35,684 bases of DNA from JASLCR01 sp036405515 (GCA_036405515.1 DASWXM010000029.1:1-35684); one strand, 5' to 3'. Positions 1-8,002 are shown, numbered from the stretch's first letter. Made by a program: numbers and translations. The notes: generated from the sequence alone by a model not told the origin.

Positions 1-474
1 GCTGTGCAGATGATTCAGCATGAGCTCGACTCGACGATTGTACTTTCGCGTGCGGTGGCTGCACAAGGCATCCGTCCAGCGGTTGATATTCTGGCTTCCA
101 AGTCCAGCCTCCTCACACCGGAAGTCGTGGGTGAGCGACACTATGACCTGGCAACTCGTGCGACAGCAATCTTGCAGAAGTACGAATCCCTCAAAGGCAT
201 TATCGCTATCATCGGTGAATCTGAGCTTTCGGCGGAAGACCGTGATGACTACAGCAAAGCCAAACAGCTGATAGAATTTTTTAAGCAGCGCTTCAACGTG
301 ATGTACAAAGTAACTGGTGTCGAAGGTGAACACATGACCCGTGAGCAGACGCTTGATGGTGTCGAGGCGATTATCGGCAAAACAGAAGAAAAGGACAAAG
401 CAGCGGAGGAGAAGCCAGCCGAAGCAGCTGAAAAACCGGCCGAGCAACCAGAGCCTGCGTCTGAGGAGAAATAG
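1..474 (+). CDS. atpD: ATP synthase F1 beta subunit, 3' part only
   Basis: The reading frame is open from the first base, so the gene starts upstream of the window. The visible part matches the C-terminal domain of the F1 catalytic beta subunit: the HELDSTIVLSRAVAAQGI stretch matches the HLDATTVLSRxIAxxGIYPAVDPL region of the family, PEVVGERHY matches the conserved PxIVGEEHY, and ESELSAED is the DELSEED lever motif that contacts the gamma subunit. After the next helix the protein departs from the family. The usual ending (about 25 residues around HLPEQAFYMVG) is absent and is replaced by an acidic, Glu/Ala/Pro/Lys-rich tail of roughly 30 residues. atpC follows with a 1-nt overlap, which supports the operon assignment. 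Identity is certain; the role of the tail is unknown. Confidence 0.96.
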   Translation, partial: AVQMIQHELDSTIVLSRAVAAQGIRPAVDILASKSSLLTPEVVGERHYDLATRATAILQKYESLKGIIAIIGESELSAEDRDDYSKAKQLIEFFKQRFNVMYKVTGVEGEHMTREQTLDGVEAIIGKTEEKDKAAEEKPAEAAEKPAEQPEPASEEK

Positions 475-737
475 TGACCGACGAACACGGTAAACCAATT
501 ATGGCACTGAAAGTCTACGCGCCATTCCAGGTGTATTTCGAAGGTGAGGCGTATAGTGTCAGTGCGGTAAACGGCACGGGGCCATTCGATATTCTGCCAC
601 GCCATCATAACTTTCTTTGTATGCTGGTGCCTTGCGAACTTAAGATTGTCGGGCCAAAAGGCGAGAAGACTATCAAGATTCACCGCGCCCTCATGCATGT
701 TGAGGCAGACCGCGTGGTTGTCTTTATGGATGTCTAG
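474..737 (+). CDS. atpC: ATP synthase F1 epsilon subunit, short form lacking the C-terminal helical domain
   Basis: The GTG start at 474 overlaps the last base of the atpD stop, so the two genes are probably translationally coupled. The 87-residue product contains the epsilon N-terminal beta-sandwich, with GPFDILPRHHNFL matching the family's GxxGILPGHAPL-type signature and a terminal beta-strand HVEADRVVVFMDV. Typical epsilon subunits are about 130-140 residues and continue into a two-helix hairpin that inhibits ATP hydrolysis. This protein stops exactly where that hairpin would begin. It should therefore assemble into the rotor stalk (family knowledge) but lack epsilon-type autoinhibition (inference). 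Its stop overlaps the stop of the convergent gene in a shared CTAG at 734-737. Confidence 0.93.
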   Translation: MTDEHGKPIMALKVYAPFQVYFEGEAYSVSAVNGTGPFDILPRHHNFLCMLVPCELKIVGPKGEKTIKIHRALMHVEADRVVVFMDV

Positions 738-1771
738 CCAGCGACGAAGTAGTCGAAAGCAAAGGTCTGGTTTCCGGGTGCAGCGGCTACGGTGCAGATG
801 CTGAATCCGGAATTGTCGCGATCGACATAGTATTGAGTCTTACCGGCAGCATTGCCGATAGGGCTTACGATCACGTGTGGGCGGGTATTGAACGCTTGCC
901 TGAAAGTGATCCGAGTAAAGCAGCCAGCTGATGGATTGTTGCCAGTTCGGACATTCACCGTACCACTGGTGTCTGAGCCGCTAATTGATGCGCTGCCGCC
1001 ATTGCCGAGCGCAGAGCCGTTTGAGCGGCCTGGTGTTGGGCCGGTAAAGCTGAGATGGTTTGGAATCTGCAGTACCGCATTGCCACTGAGTGTTAAGCGT
1101 GAGACGGTGAGTTGTGAAGCAGTCACGGCGCCATTGAGTGATGTGGTGCCTGATACGCTAAGGTTGCGCATTGTTGTGCTGCCTTGTATGGCAGCGTCGC
1201 CGCTTACTTCGAGCTTGTTGATTCGTGTGTCGGCAAGCTCCGATGAGCCGGAGATCCGCAGGCTTGTGCCTTGTATGCTGCCACCAGTCTGGAAATTACC
1301 GGCAACGCTCAGGCCGCCACGCATCAGGGTCTGACCAGCGATGGTTGCGTTACCCTGAATAGTAAGTGTTTGTGATGAGCTGCCGATTGAGGCATTTGTT
1401 TTTGACAGCTGCTTAAGTGCTTCTTCGGTGAGTTCTTGTGTGCCGACGGTTGCTTCTGGGGCTGGTTTTTGACTATTAAGGTAGCCGACAAACACTACGG
1501 CTCCTGCAATCACACAGATTAGTACGAAAAACAGAAAATACACATTCGCCCGACGGAAAAACCGCCTGAGTGGCGACACTTTCTTTTCATCCGGGTGCTC
1601 GGCTGGCTTGCTCGCCGCTTGTGCGGCTTGCTCTTCTTCCAGATCATCCGGTGTACGACTCAAGGCATCAGCAGGCGCTTGATCCACCTCATGTGATGTA
1701 TCATCCTGCACTTTTGCTGGAGAGTCCGCAGGGGTTTCTTCGTTATTTGGTTTCTTGTCGTCTGGTTCCAT
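734..1771 (-). CDS. membrane-anchored surface protein with beta-repeat ectodomain, function unknown
   Basis: The 345-residue protein has an acidic, Pro/Glu/Asp-rich cytoplasmic N-terminus (about 1-65), a basic stop (RRFFRR), one hydrophobic segment at about 72-98 (YFLFFVLICVIAGAVVFVGY), and a Ser/Thr/Gly-rich extracellular part. Residues about 130-235 contain repeated short strands of the type LxxSGxxxLxG, as in beta-helical or polymer-forming proteins. The C-terminal 70 residues form a compact beta domain (ITFRQAFNTRPHVIVSP ... FDYFVAG) resembling H-type lectin or tail-fibre tip domains; that is only a shape resemblance. The start is ATG; a TAATAC -10 candidate lies 9 nt upstream. It is convergent with atpC and shares its stop bases. 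A surface or adhesin role is inferred from topology and from the neighbouring surface genes. Confidence 0.85.
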   Translation of the reverse strand: MEPDDKKPNNEETPADSPAKVQDDTSHEVDQAPADALSRTPDDLEEEQAAQAASKPAEHPDEKKVSPLRRFFRRANVYFLFFVLICVIAGAVVFVGYLNSQKPAPEATVGTQELTEEALKQLSKTNASIGSSSQTLTIQGNATIAGQTLMRGGLSVAGNFQTGGSIQGTSLRISGSSELADTRINKLEVSGDAAIQGSTTMRNLSVSGTTSLNGAVTASQLTVSRLTLSGNAVLQIPNHLSFTGPTPGRSNGSALGNGGSASISGSDTSGTVNVRTGNNPSAGCFTRITFRQAFNTRPHVIVSPIGNAAGKTQYYVDRDNSGFSICTVAAAPGNQTFAFDYFVAG

Positions 1772-1780
1772 AATTTCTAT

Positions 1781-1786
1781 GTATTA
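1781..1786 (-). promoter_or_regulatory. -10 candidate for the membrane beta-repeat gene
   Basis: TAATAC on the minus strand, 9 nt before the ATG ending at 1771. No Shine-Dalgarno sequence lies between them, so the message would be leaderless or nearly so. No clear -35 is visible. Confidence 0.35.
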
Positions 1787-1853
1787 CACTGATGCCATCG
1801 ATACGCGAGTTGTAACTTTTGTAACGATAAGCAATAATATATACATATAGCTT

Positions 1854-2597
1854 ATGCGAAAACGGGGACTGTGGCAATACGTAATGCTTATGCTGCTGAT
1901 GGCAGTAATGGTTGGTGCTGGCGTGCAGCCAGTATTTGCCACGTCTAGCTCTCGTTCAGACAACTATGAAGTCACCGAGATGAAATTTGGTGCCGGCTCA
2001 GCGCTTGAGAGCTGCTCAAGTAGCTACTGTGCCCAAGTATCGATCGGTGAAGCGGCACTAGGAAGTGCGGAAAATCCTGTGCACAAGGCAGAGTTTGGCT
2101 CTGTTACACCAGGTGAGCCAATGCTTGAGGTCATTGTCGATCCGGGTGAGTCAAATCTCGGAAAGTTGACGACTGAGCATACCGCGACCAAGACGATGGT
2201 TGTCCGGGTGCGTAATTACTTGAGTAATGGCTATACACTCCAAGTAGTCGGTACGCCACCAAAGTACGGCGATCATACGCTTGGCGCAATGGCTTCACCA
2301 GGTGCTGCCGACCCTGGCACTGAGCAGTTTGGTATCAATGCCGTCGCCAATACTTCGCCAGAGGTTGGTGCGCAGCCACAACAAGTACCGTCGGTACAGA
2401 CAAGCTTTGGCGAGCTTGATCCTAGCTATAATACGCCGAATCAATTCATGTATCAGAGTGGCGACGAGATCGCGCGCAGCCTCAAAGAGTCGGGACGCAC
2501 CGACTATACGATCAGCATGATCGTAAATATTGCCAATGACACGCCAGCGGGTGATTACGCGAGTGATTTTTCAGCTGTAGTTGTGCCGGTTTTTTAG
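1854..2597 (+). CDS. secreted WxL-like surface protein (short paralogue)
   Basis: The 247-residue protein has a Sec signal peptide (residues 1-29, basic MRKR, hydrophobic core, cleavage near PVFA|TSS). It has no later membrane segment, so it should be released or held non-covalently at the surface. One potential disulfide (CSSSYC) lies near the N-terminus. The second half shares landmarks with the proteins at 5748, 2749 and 9070: an entry strand PMLEVIVDPGE, FGINAVANTSP, YQSGDEIA, and the ending DTPAGDY followed by exactly 12 residues finishing in Phe. The Gly-x-Tyr ending resembles the last strand of WxL domains. No Shine-Dalgarno is seen, and AT-rich -10-like sequence (1835-1847) lies just upstream of the ATG. 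An adhesion or coat function is inferred. Confidence 0.85.
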   Translation: MRKRGLWQYVMLMLLMAVMVGAGVQPVFATSSSRSDNYEVTEMKFGAGSALESCSSSYCAQVSIGEAALGSAENPVHKAEFGSVTPGEPMLEVIVDPGESNLGKLTTEHTATKTMVVRVRNYLSNGYTLQVVGTPPKYGDHTLGAMASPGAADPGTEQFGINAVANTSPEVGAQPQQVPSVQTSFGELDPSYNTPNQFMYQSGDEIARSLKESGRTDYTISMIVNIANDTPAGDYASDFSAVVVPVF

Positions 2598-2658
2598 CTG
2601 AAATTTAGGTAAATAATCTGCAAAATAAAAAAAGTTGTGGAAAAGTCTATTTTGCCTA

Positions 2659-2688
2659 TTGCGCAAGCTATCCCGCTAGTGCTACAAT
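2659..2688 (+). promoter_or_regulatory. extended -10 promoter of the large secreted protein gene
   Basis: TTGCGC (2659-2664), an 18-nt spacer and TACAAT (2683-2688) preceded by TGC, i.e. an extended -10. Initiation is expected near 2695, giving a leader of about 54 nt. That leader contains CTCCT (2699-2703), complementary to the AGGAG of the ribosome binding site at 2734-2738. Confidence 0.65.
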
Positions 2689-2748
2689 GCGCATGTACCT
2701 CCTAAAAAAGGGATAATATAAAACAAACAAATAAGGAGATATACAAAC

Positions 2749-4353
2749 ATGTATACACTCAAGTCGATTGCTCAGCGTAGCACGATGTTGGGGGCAGCAG
2801 CAGCGTTGATCGTTGCAGCAGTAGTGCCTGCAGCGTCGGTATTCGCTGATGCATTGAACCCGCTGACGGAGCGCTCGTTGCTTCTCAGCTCGTCTGCGCC
2901 TGGATATCAGGATACGGACGGTTCAGGAAACTCTGAGACCACGCTCAATGCGAATGGTGAAACATTTGCAGTTCCAGGGTCTGGTCCGAATGGTAAGAAG
3001 ACTGGTGAGACCTTTACCTTTAAGGTAAGCTCTACTTCGCCACCAGATGTAAAGGGTATAAGTTTCCAGTACTGTACAACAGCTGCTGGTTCATGTAAGG
3101 CACCTGGTAATAACACTGGTGATGCCCGTGATTCTGATCGCCAGGTTAACACTGGTCCAACGGGTGGCCATGCGAACGGAACATCTGACCTTGACATCGT
3201 TGGCTCGTTCACTGAGGGTGCAGCTGCCGGTCAGTTCCAGGTACTAAAGAACGGAAACCCAGTGACTGGATGGTCATTCACAACTCTCAATGCCGAAGAC
3301 AACGGATGGATTGATCCAGTAGGAGGCGGTGCGCATGAGGTTGGTCTGACTGGTAAGAATAACTATATTTACCTTACCAATGCAGCAGGCGAAACTTTCA
3401 GTGCCGGTGACGAAGTACAAGTTGTCTTTAAGGCATCAACTTCAAATTACATCACTAACCCTGGTTATGGTTCATTCTTCGTAAAGATTAATACCTATGA
3501 CACAGACGACGCGACCGACGCATCTAGCACCGACGGTGATGCTGGCGACGGTAGCCAAGGTTTCACACAGATTACACCACTCGCTACTAACAACCACGTT
3601 ATTGATGGTGGTGTAACAGTAGCGAACGTCATGACTGACTCAATCCATATCACTACAAAGGTGCTGGAAACGATGTCATTCTCAGTTGGTACACGCAACC
3701 GTGATACGGTAGTAGTTGATTGTACTCCTATCAATGTCCAAACAGGTTGTGAAGGATCAGGTTCGGTACACGGTCCATGTGATCCTATTCAGCAAATTAA
3801 TAACAACCGTCTCCAATTGGGTGACCAAAACGCAGAGTTCTCACTTGATACTCGTAAAGCATACGATGTCCACTCATATTGGCGACTCAGCTCTAACTCA
3901 TCTGGCGGTGCGACAGTGTACTACTCGGGTAATACACTTGCCAACACTGTGGGTGACGAAATTGCCGAGATGGCAACAGAACAAGTAAGTACTCCTGGTA
4001 TACCTCAGTTTGGTCTTGCCTACGGTAATCTTGCTGGCGACACACTTGCTGGCGACTTCGGTGGCTCAGCTCCAACGATTGCACCATTTGATCTTGGCAC
4101 TGATCCTGCAAGTGCAGACTACAACGAAGCGGGTGCTGCTACAACGATCGACAACGGTGCCGGTGGTGCTGGTACGGCAAAGTTTAAGTTCCTCAAGAGT
4201 AGCTCGACAGTTCCAGAGCCAATTGCTCAGCAGAATGAAGAAGTTATCTCTTGTGCAACTGCAAAGATGCGCTACGTAGCAAACATCGGTGCAGATACCC
4301 CAGCTGGTGTCTACACTACAAAGATTAACTACCTTGCAGCCCCACAGTACTAA
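2749..4353 (+). CDS. large secreted WxL-like surface protein, probably abundant
   Basis: The 534-residue protein has a Sec signal peptide with cleavage near SVFA|DAL (about residue 34). The mature protein begins with LTERSLLLSSSAPG, a motif shared with 5748 and 9070. A first Cys pair (C109/C116) lies in an N-terminal beta-rich domain. The second domain opens with VLETMSFSVG, contains a second Cys pair (C325/C334), and ends DTPAGVY plus 12 residues finishing in Tyr. An Asp/Gly/Ser-rich acidic stretch around residues 248-262 may bind cations. Expression signals are the best in the region: an extended -10 promoter, AAGGAG at 2733-2738 placed 10 nt before the ATG, and a strong terminator at 4384-4420. 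A major surface or coat protein is likely but inferred. Confidence 0.88.
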   Translation: MYTLKSIAQRSTMLGAAAALIVAAVVPAASVFADALNPLTERSLLLSSSAPGYQDTDGSGNSETTLNANGETFAVPGSGPNGKKTGETFTFKVSSTSPPDVKGISFQYCTTAAGSCKAPGNNTGDARDSDRQVNTGPTGGHANGTSDLDIVGSFTEGAAAGQFQVLKNGNPVTGWSFTTLNAEDNGWIDPVGGGAHEVGLTGKNNYIYLTNAAGETFSAGDEVQVVFKASTSNYITNPGYGSFFVKINTYDTDDATDASSTDGDAGDGSQGFTQITPLATNNHVIDGGVTVANVMTDSIHITTKVLETMSFSVGTRNRDTVVVDCTPINVQTGCEGSGSVHGPCDPIQQINNNRLQLGDQNAEFSLDTRKAYDVHSYWRLSSNSSGGATVYYSGNTLANTVGDEIAEMATEQVSTPGIPQFGLAYGNLAGDTLAGDFGGSAPTIAPFDLGTDPASADYNEAGAATTIDNGAGGAGTAKFKFLKSSSTVPEPIAQQNEEVISCATAKMRYVANIGADTPAGVYTTKINYLAAPQY

Positions 4354-4383
4354 GATTTAGTAACGGCGGAAGGTTCTTATATC

Positions 4384-4420
4384 AAGCAATCGGTCTCGAA
4401 ATGAGGCCGATTGCTTTATT
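4384..4420 (+). terminator. Rho-independent terminator
   Basis: A 14-bp stem (4384-4397 with 4403-4416, one G-T wobble) closes a 5-nt loop and is followed by TTTATT. It ends the transcript of the large secreted protein gene. Confidence 0.9.
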
Positions 4421-4459
4421 GTAAATTACTCCCAGTTAGTTGCATGTTTGACATTTGTT

Positions 4460-4487
4460 TTGTATTACATCACCTTTCAGATATACT
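4460..4487 (+). promoter_or_regulatory. probable promoter of the pilin gene
   Basis: TTGTAT (4460-4465), 16-nt spacer, TATACT (4482-4487). Initiation would fall near 4494, only about 8 nt before the ATG at 4502, and no Shine-Dalgarno is present. A perfect TTGACA at 4448-4453 has no -10 at proper distance. Confidence 0.45.
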
Positions 4488-4501
4488 TGTTAATAACGAT
4501 T

Positions 4502-5698
4502 ATGGTAAAGAATCTTTTGCAATACTTACGAAAATCTCGAATGTTACTGTCGCCACAGGTTCGGGTAAAACAGCAGCAACGCACAAGTCTTGCGTATCGC
4601 AGATCTGTTCGCTCCGCAGCATTTACGATCATTGAGCTTCTTGCGGTGATCGTTGTGATTGCTATTTTGGCGGCAATCTCTATTGTTGCTTACAATGGTG
4701 TACAAACTCGTGCGGCATCGACCTTACTGCAATCTGACCTCAGAAGTGCGGGGACACAGCTTGGTGTTAAGCAGGCCGATAGTGGAACTTATCCAAGCCC
4801 GTCTTTGCCAAGTGACATTAAAAAGAGCGAGAGTACCAGCTTTCAATACACTTCAGACGGCACGAGCTATTGTTTGACTGGGGTATCAAGTCGTTCGGGT
4901 GTACCGGCGTTTATGATTTCCAGCGACAGCCCATCTGTTCGTCAAGGCGTTTGCTCCGGTCATACACCACCGTCGAGCGGTGGTACTATTGCAAACGGTG
5001 ACTATATGCAGACTGTCACGGCTGCCAACTGCCCATCAAGCCGCACGATGGTAGTTGATGCGCGAGATAGCCGTACATACTGGATACAAAAACTTGCCGA
5101 TAATAAATGTTGGATGCTGACGAATTTAGCATATGCTGGTGGAGGAACTAATACATACGGTGATGTAAAAACAATTACTAACTCCAATACAGTTAGCTCC
5201 ACAGTGCCGTACTATATGATCCCTACCGGCGCCAGTCCGACGACAAACCCAACGCAGCCATCTACTTCTACTGATGGCACTGGTCAATATGGCTACTTAT
5301 ATAACTGGTGCGCAGCGATGGGTGCGCAGACAGCTACTGCGGCATGTTCTGTCGTAAACTCGGCATCAGCTCCCGATACTAATGTCTCTGTTTGCCCGGC
5401 AAATTGGCGACTGCCAAGTGGCAATAGCGGTGGTGAAATCCAAGCACTTAATAGTGCAGTAAACAGTGGGCTTACTAATACAGATGCTGGCCTTCGTAAT
5501 AGTTGGCAAGCACAGCGTGGTGGCTATTGGTATGGCATATTCTATTCGGCAGGTGCACATGGTCACTACTGGACATCAACGCCTGTAGCGACTAACTCCA
5601 ACAATGCGTATTCACTCTATTTCTACAGCTCATACGTTGACACCGGCTATGACGACTTGAAGTACGAAGGGAGAGCGCTCCGCTGCGTAGCAGTATAA
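4502..5698 (+). CDS. type IV prepilin-like protein with C-terminal FISUMP domain
   Basis: With the ATG at 4502 the protein has 398 residues. A long, very basic leader (about 40 residues) precedes the prepilin signature AAFTIIELLAVIVVIAILAA. Cleavage is expected between Ala40 and Phe41, with the characteristic Glu at mature position 5, followed by the hydrophobic pilin helix. Residues about 170-398 match the Fibrobacter succinogenes major paralogous domain (FISUMP): YWIQKLADNKCWMLTNLAY, YGYLYNWCAAMG, CPANWRLPSG, YWTSTPV and the final ALRCVAV, with several cysteines. It would be exported, N-methylated by a prepilin peptidase not in this window, and displayed as a minor or tip pilin carrying a lectin-like domain. 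A start at 4541 would shorten the leader. Isolated among surface genes, with no pilus machinery nearby. Confidence 0.88.
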   Translation: MVKNLLQYLRKSRMLLSPQVRVKQQQRTSLAYRRSVRSAAFTIIELLAVIVVIAILAAISIVAYNGVQTRAASTLLQSDLRSAGTQLGVKQADSGTYPSPSLPSDIKKSESTSFQYTSDGTSYCLTGVSSRSGVPAFMISSDSPSVRQGVCSGHTPPSSGGTIANGDYMQTVTAANCPSSRTMVVDARDSRTYWIQKLADNKCWMLTNLAYAGGGTNTYGDVKTITNSNTVSSTVPYYMIPTGASPTTNPTQPSTSTDGTGQYGYLYNWCAAMGAQTATAACSVVNSASAPDTNVSVCPANWRLPSGNSGGEIQALNSAVNSGLTNTDAGLRNSWQAQRGGYWYGIFYSAGAHGHYWTSTPVATNSNNAYSLYFYSSYVDTGYDDLKYEGRALRCVAV

Positions 5699-5732
5699 AA
5701 GGATATCTATTAGCATAATACATGTTCTTTAG

Positions 5733-5738
5733 TACAAT
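5733..5738 (+). promoter_or_regulatory. -10 box close to the start codon
   Basis: TACAAT, 9 nt before the ATG at 5748, with no Shine-Dalgarno sequence between. This fits a leaderless transcript for the secreted protein gene. Confidence 0.6.
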
Positions 5739-5747
5739 ATAGTTACT

Positions 5748-6821
5748 ATGCGTCATAAGTTAGTTCGGTTGCACGCGCGCATCTTCTCTCTCCGTAGTCT
5801 ATGGACTGAGGAACTTTTGGCGCTGCTTCTTGTGCTGTTTGTCTTTGTTGCTCCCGCATCTGCAGCCATGCGTATGCAAGAACGTAGCCTTTATATGAAT
5901 AGTGCTTTGCCTGGCGCTACAACATCATATAAAGTCTCATTTCGCTATATGACGCCGCTACCGGTAGGGTCGGTGGATATGCTGTTTTGTAGTGATCCGA
6001 TACCATATCATCCATGTGTGGCACCTACTGGCTTAGATGTGTCACAGGCAGTGCTTAGCAATCAGAGCGGTGAGACTGGATTTTCTATCGGCGCACAGTC
6101 GACAAACCACATCGTTTTAACTCGACCCCCTACGCTGATTGCGGGTGTCGGTGCATCGTATTCGTTTGACAATATCAAGAACCCTACTGATACGAGTCAG
6201 GCCTTTTCGATACGCCTCAGGAGTCACTCAACTACTGACGCTTCGGGTCCACAGATTGACTTTGGCTCAGTGCGAGGGCAGGTAACGGCACCGATTACAC
6301 TTGAGACGCAGGTACCACCAATGCTGATCTTTTGTGCAGCCGGTGAAGTGACGGAGAACTGTACGAGTACAAATGAAAATTACTATAGCGAGATGGGTGA
6401 ATTGAGCCATAAGTCGACTCTAACAGCGCAGTCACAGATGGCAGTTGGTACGAATGCATCTGGCGGATTCGCCATCACGGCAAATGGTGGCTCGATGAGC
6501 GCCGGCAGTAGCGTCATTGATAATATCAGCGCTCCATCGGAGAGTAAGCAGGGCAGTAACCAATTTGGCATTAACCTGGTTGCCAATTCTGCGCCCACTG
6601 TCGGGCAGAATCCTGAAGGTATATGGGCAAATGCTGTCGCTTCACCCGACTACTCTATTCCAGACAGGTATAAGTATGTACCGGGCGATGTGATTGCTTA
6701 CTCACCAAATGTGAGCCTGATGAAGAAATTCACGGTGAGCTATGTTGTAAACTCTCGAGAAGACTTGCGTCCTGGTGTGTATAGCACAACGATTACCTAC
6801 ATAGCCAGCGGGCGTTTTTAG
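5748..6821 (+). CDS. secreted WxL-like surface protein with two Cys loops
   Basis: The 357-residue protein has a signal peptide with an unusually long basic n-region (about 20 residues) and likely cleavage at PASA|AMR, near residue 39. The mature protein begins QERSLYMNSALPG, matching the N-terminal motif of 2749 and 9070. The first Cys pair is C81/C90 (LFCSDPIPYHPCVAPTGL), close in sequence to that of 9070. The second domain opens LETQVPPMLIFC with pair C196/C205, then FGINLVANSAP and YVPGDVIAYS as in the 1854 gene, and ends RPGVY plus 12 residues finishing in Phe. No membrane anchor is present. It is followed by the DUF916-like membrane protein gene. It is probably a ligand or coat subunit of the same surface system. 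Confidence 0.86.
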   Translation: MRHKLVRLHARIFSLRSLWTEELLALLLVLFVFVAPASAAMRMQERSLYMNSALPGATTSYKVSFRYMTPLPVGSVDMLFCSDPIPYHPCVAPTGLDVSQAVLSNQSGETGFSIGAQSTNHIVLTRPPTLIAGVGASYSFDNIKNPTDTSQAFSIRLRSHSTTDASGPQIDFGSVRGQVTAPITLETQVPPMLIFCAAGEVTENCTSTNENYYSEMGELSHKSTLTAQSQMAVGTNASGGFAITANGGSMSAGSSVIDNISAPSESKQGSNQFGINLVANSAPTVGQNPEGIWANAVASPDYSIPDRYKYVPGDVIAYSPNVSLMKKFTVSYVVNSREDLRPGVYSTTITYIASGRF

Positions 6822-6824
6822 TGG

Positions 6825-6842
6825 TACAATACGGCTTATACT
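6825..6842 (+). promoter_or_regulatory. two overlapping -10 candidates before the first DUF916-like gene
   Basis: TACAAT (6825-6830), preceded by GTGG, and TATACT (6837-6842) both lie in the 55-nt gap before 6877. They would give short leaders of roughly 25-40 nt that include the purine-rich ribosome binding region 6861-6874. Confidence 0.45.
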
Positions 6843-6876
6843 TATAGGAAAGAAAAGAGTGAGGGGAAGAGGAATA

Positions 6877-7935
6877 GTGAAACGCTTCAAGAATATTGTA
6901 TTTGCCGCGCTTGCGGTTATTGTGGCAGCATCATATGGCGTACCATCACTGCCGGCATCGGCAGTATCATCAGCATCGCTTAGTATTGTGCCGAAAAAGA
7001 GCTATACGATTAGCCCAGGTAAATCTGTAAAAGATACACTTGTTATTCGTAACCTCGACCGTGACGTCCCTCTCTCTTTAAATCTTCGAGTCATTGATTT
7101 TACCTACACAGATGACGGCGGTACTCCAAAACTAATGCTTGATGAAGATGCGCCCCAGACTACATGGTCACTCAAGCCATTTCTTACAGTACCGAAGACA
7201 GTGACTATTCCACCACTCGAGAGCCGTACGCTCAATATGTCAGTAGCAATCCCAGCTGGTCATGGCGCAGGTAGCTACTATAGTGCAATCGTTTATTCTT
7301 CTGGATCATCTGATGGAGGAAATGTCGGCTTGAGCGCGTCTGGTGTCACACTAGTCTTCACTCAGATACCCGGTAAAGTCAAAGAAGATCTAAAGCTCGA
7401 ACAATTTGGTGCCTACAAGACGCAAACGCAGACCAGTAAGGCAGGCTATACATTCTTTGCTACGGATGAGCCGCAAGTCATGGCCTATACTTTAAAGAAC
7501 GGAGGCAATGTTACTGAAGCTCCATCGGGCAGTATTACAATTCGTGGATTATTTGGGAATGAGCGAGTGATTGGTGACGTGAATCCAAATAGCTCGCTTG
7601 CATTGATTGGACAGACGCGTACCTTTACGAGCTGTATACAGCTTGATGCTCAAGAGGTAGAATTTAGCGGTACCAAGACAAAAACACATAAGTGTGTATC
7701 TCCAGGACTATGGCCAGGATTCTATACTGCATCACTCGACCTTTACTATGGACAGAATGGTAATGCGACACATGAAGTAAAGGGAACGGCTTCTTTCCTC
7801 TATCTTCCATGGTGGTTTATCCTCGTAGCGCTGATAGTGATCCTCGCTGTTTCGTACTACATTTGGAAGATTTACAACGCGATCCGTGCTAAGTTTGGCA
7901 TCCGTCCACGTAGTTCATCACGCCGACGTCGCTAG
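6877..7935 (+). CDS. DUF916-like membrane-anchored surface protein (WxL-partner type)
   Basis: A GTG start at 6877 follows the purine-rich GAGGGGAAGAGGAA (6861-6874) and gives MKRFKNIVF, a good signal peptide start; an upstream GTG at 6859 is possible. The protein (352 residues) has a signal peptide (cleavage near PASA|VSS), an N-terminal Ig-like beta domain with SYTISPGKSVKDTLVIRNLD and TVTIPPLESRTLNMSVAIP followed by GAGSYYSAIVY, and a second beta domain. These landmarks fit the DUF916/WxL-partner family (PF06030/PF11797 type) by eye. One membrane helix near the C-terminus (YLPWWFILVALIVILAVSYY) is followed by a cytoplasmic tail ending RPRSSSRRRR. It likely holds soluble WxL-like proteins at the surface, by analogy to Gram-positive Csc loci. 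Confidence 0.82.
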   Translation: MKRFKNIVFAALAVIVAASYGVPSLPASAVSSASLSIVPKKSYTISPGKSVKDTLVIRNLDRDVPLSLNLRVIDFTYTDDGGTPKLMLDEDAPQTTWSLKPFLTVPKTVTIPPLESRTLNMSVAIPAGHGAGSYYSAIVYSSGSSDGGNVGLSASGVTLVFTQIPGKVKEDLKLEQFGAYKTQTQTSKAGYTFFATDEPQVMAYTLKNGGNVTEAPSGSITIRGLFGNERVIGDVNPNSSLALIGQTRTFTSCIQLDAQEVEFSGTKTKTHKCVSPGLWPGFYTASLDLYYGQNGNATHEVKGTASFLYLPWWFILVALIVILAVSYYIWKIYNAIRAKFGIRPRSSSRRRR

Positions 7936-7949
7936 GCATATATAAGGTT

Positions 7950-7979
7950 GGCGTGGCCCTTCTTTGCAAGTGTCACGCC
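7950..7979 (+). other. GC-rich inverted repeat in the gap before the PKD gene
   Basis: GGCGTG (7950-7955) and CACGCC (7974-7979) can form a 6-bp stem with an 18-nt loop. No T-run follows, so it is a weak terminator candidate at best. It sits just upstream of the -10 box at 7987. Confidence 0.3.
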
Positions 7980-7986
7980 TCCGCGG

Positions 7987-7992
7987 TACAAT
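7987..7992 (+). promoter_or_regulatory. -10 box, CCGCGG-TACAAT
   Basis: TACAAT directly preceded by CCGCGG (7981-7986) and 10 nt upstream of the ATG at 8003, with no Shine-Dalgarno. The same CCGCGG-abutting layout recurs at 16704-16715. Confidence 0.6.
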
Positions 7993-8002
7993 AACCATAA
8001 GT

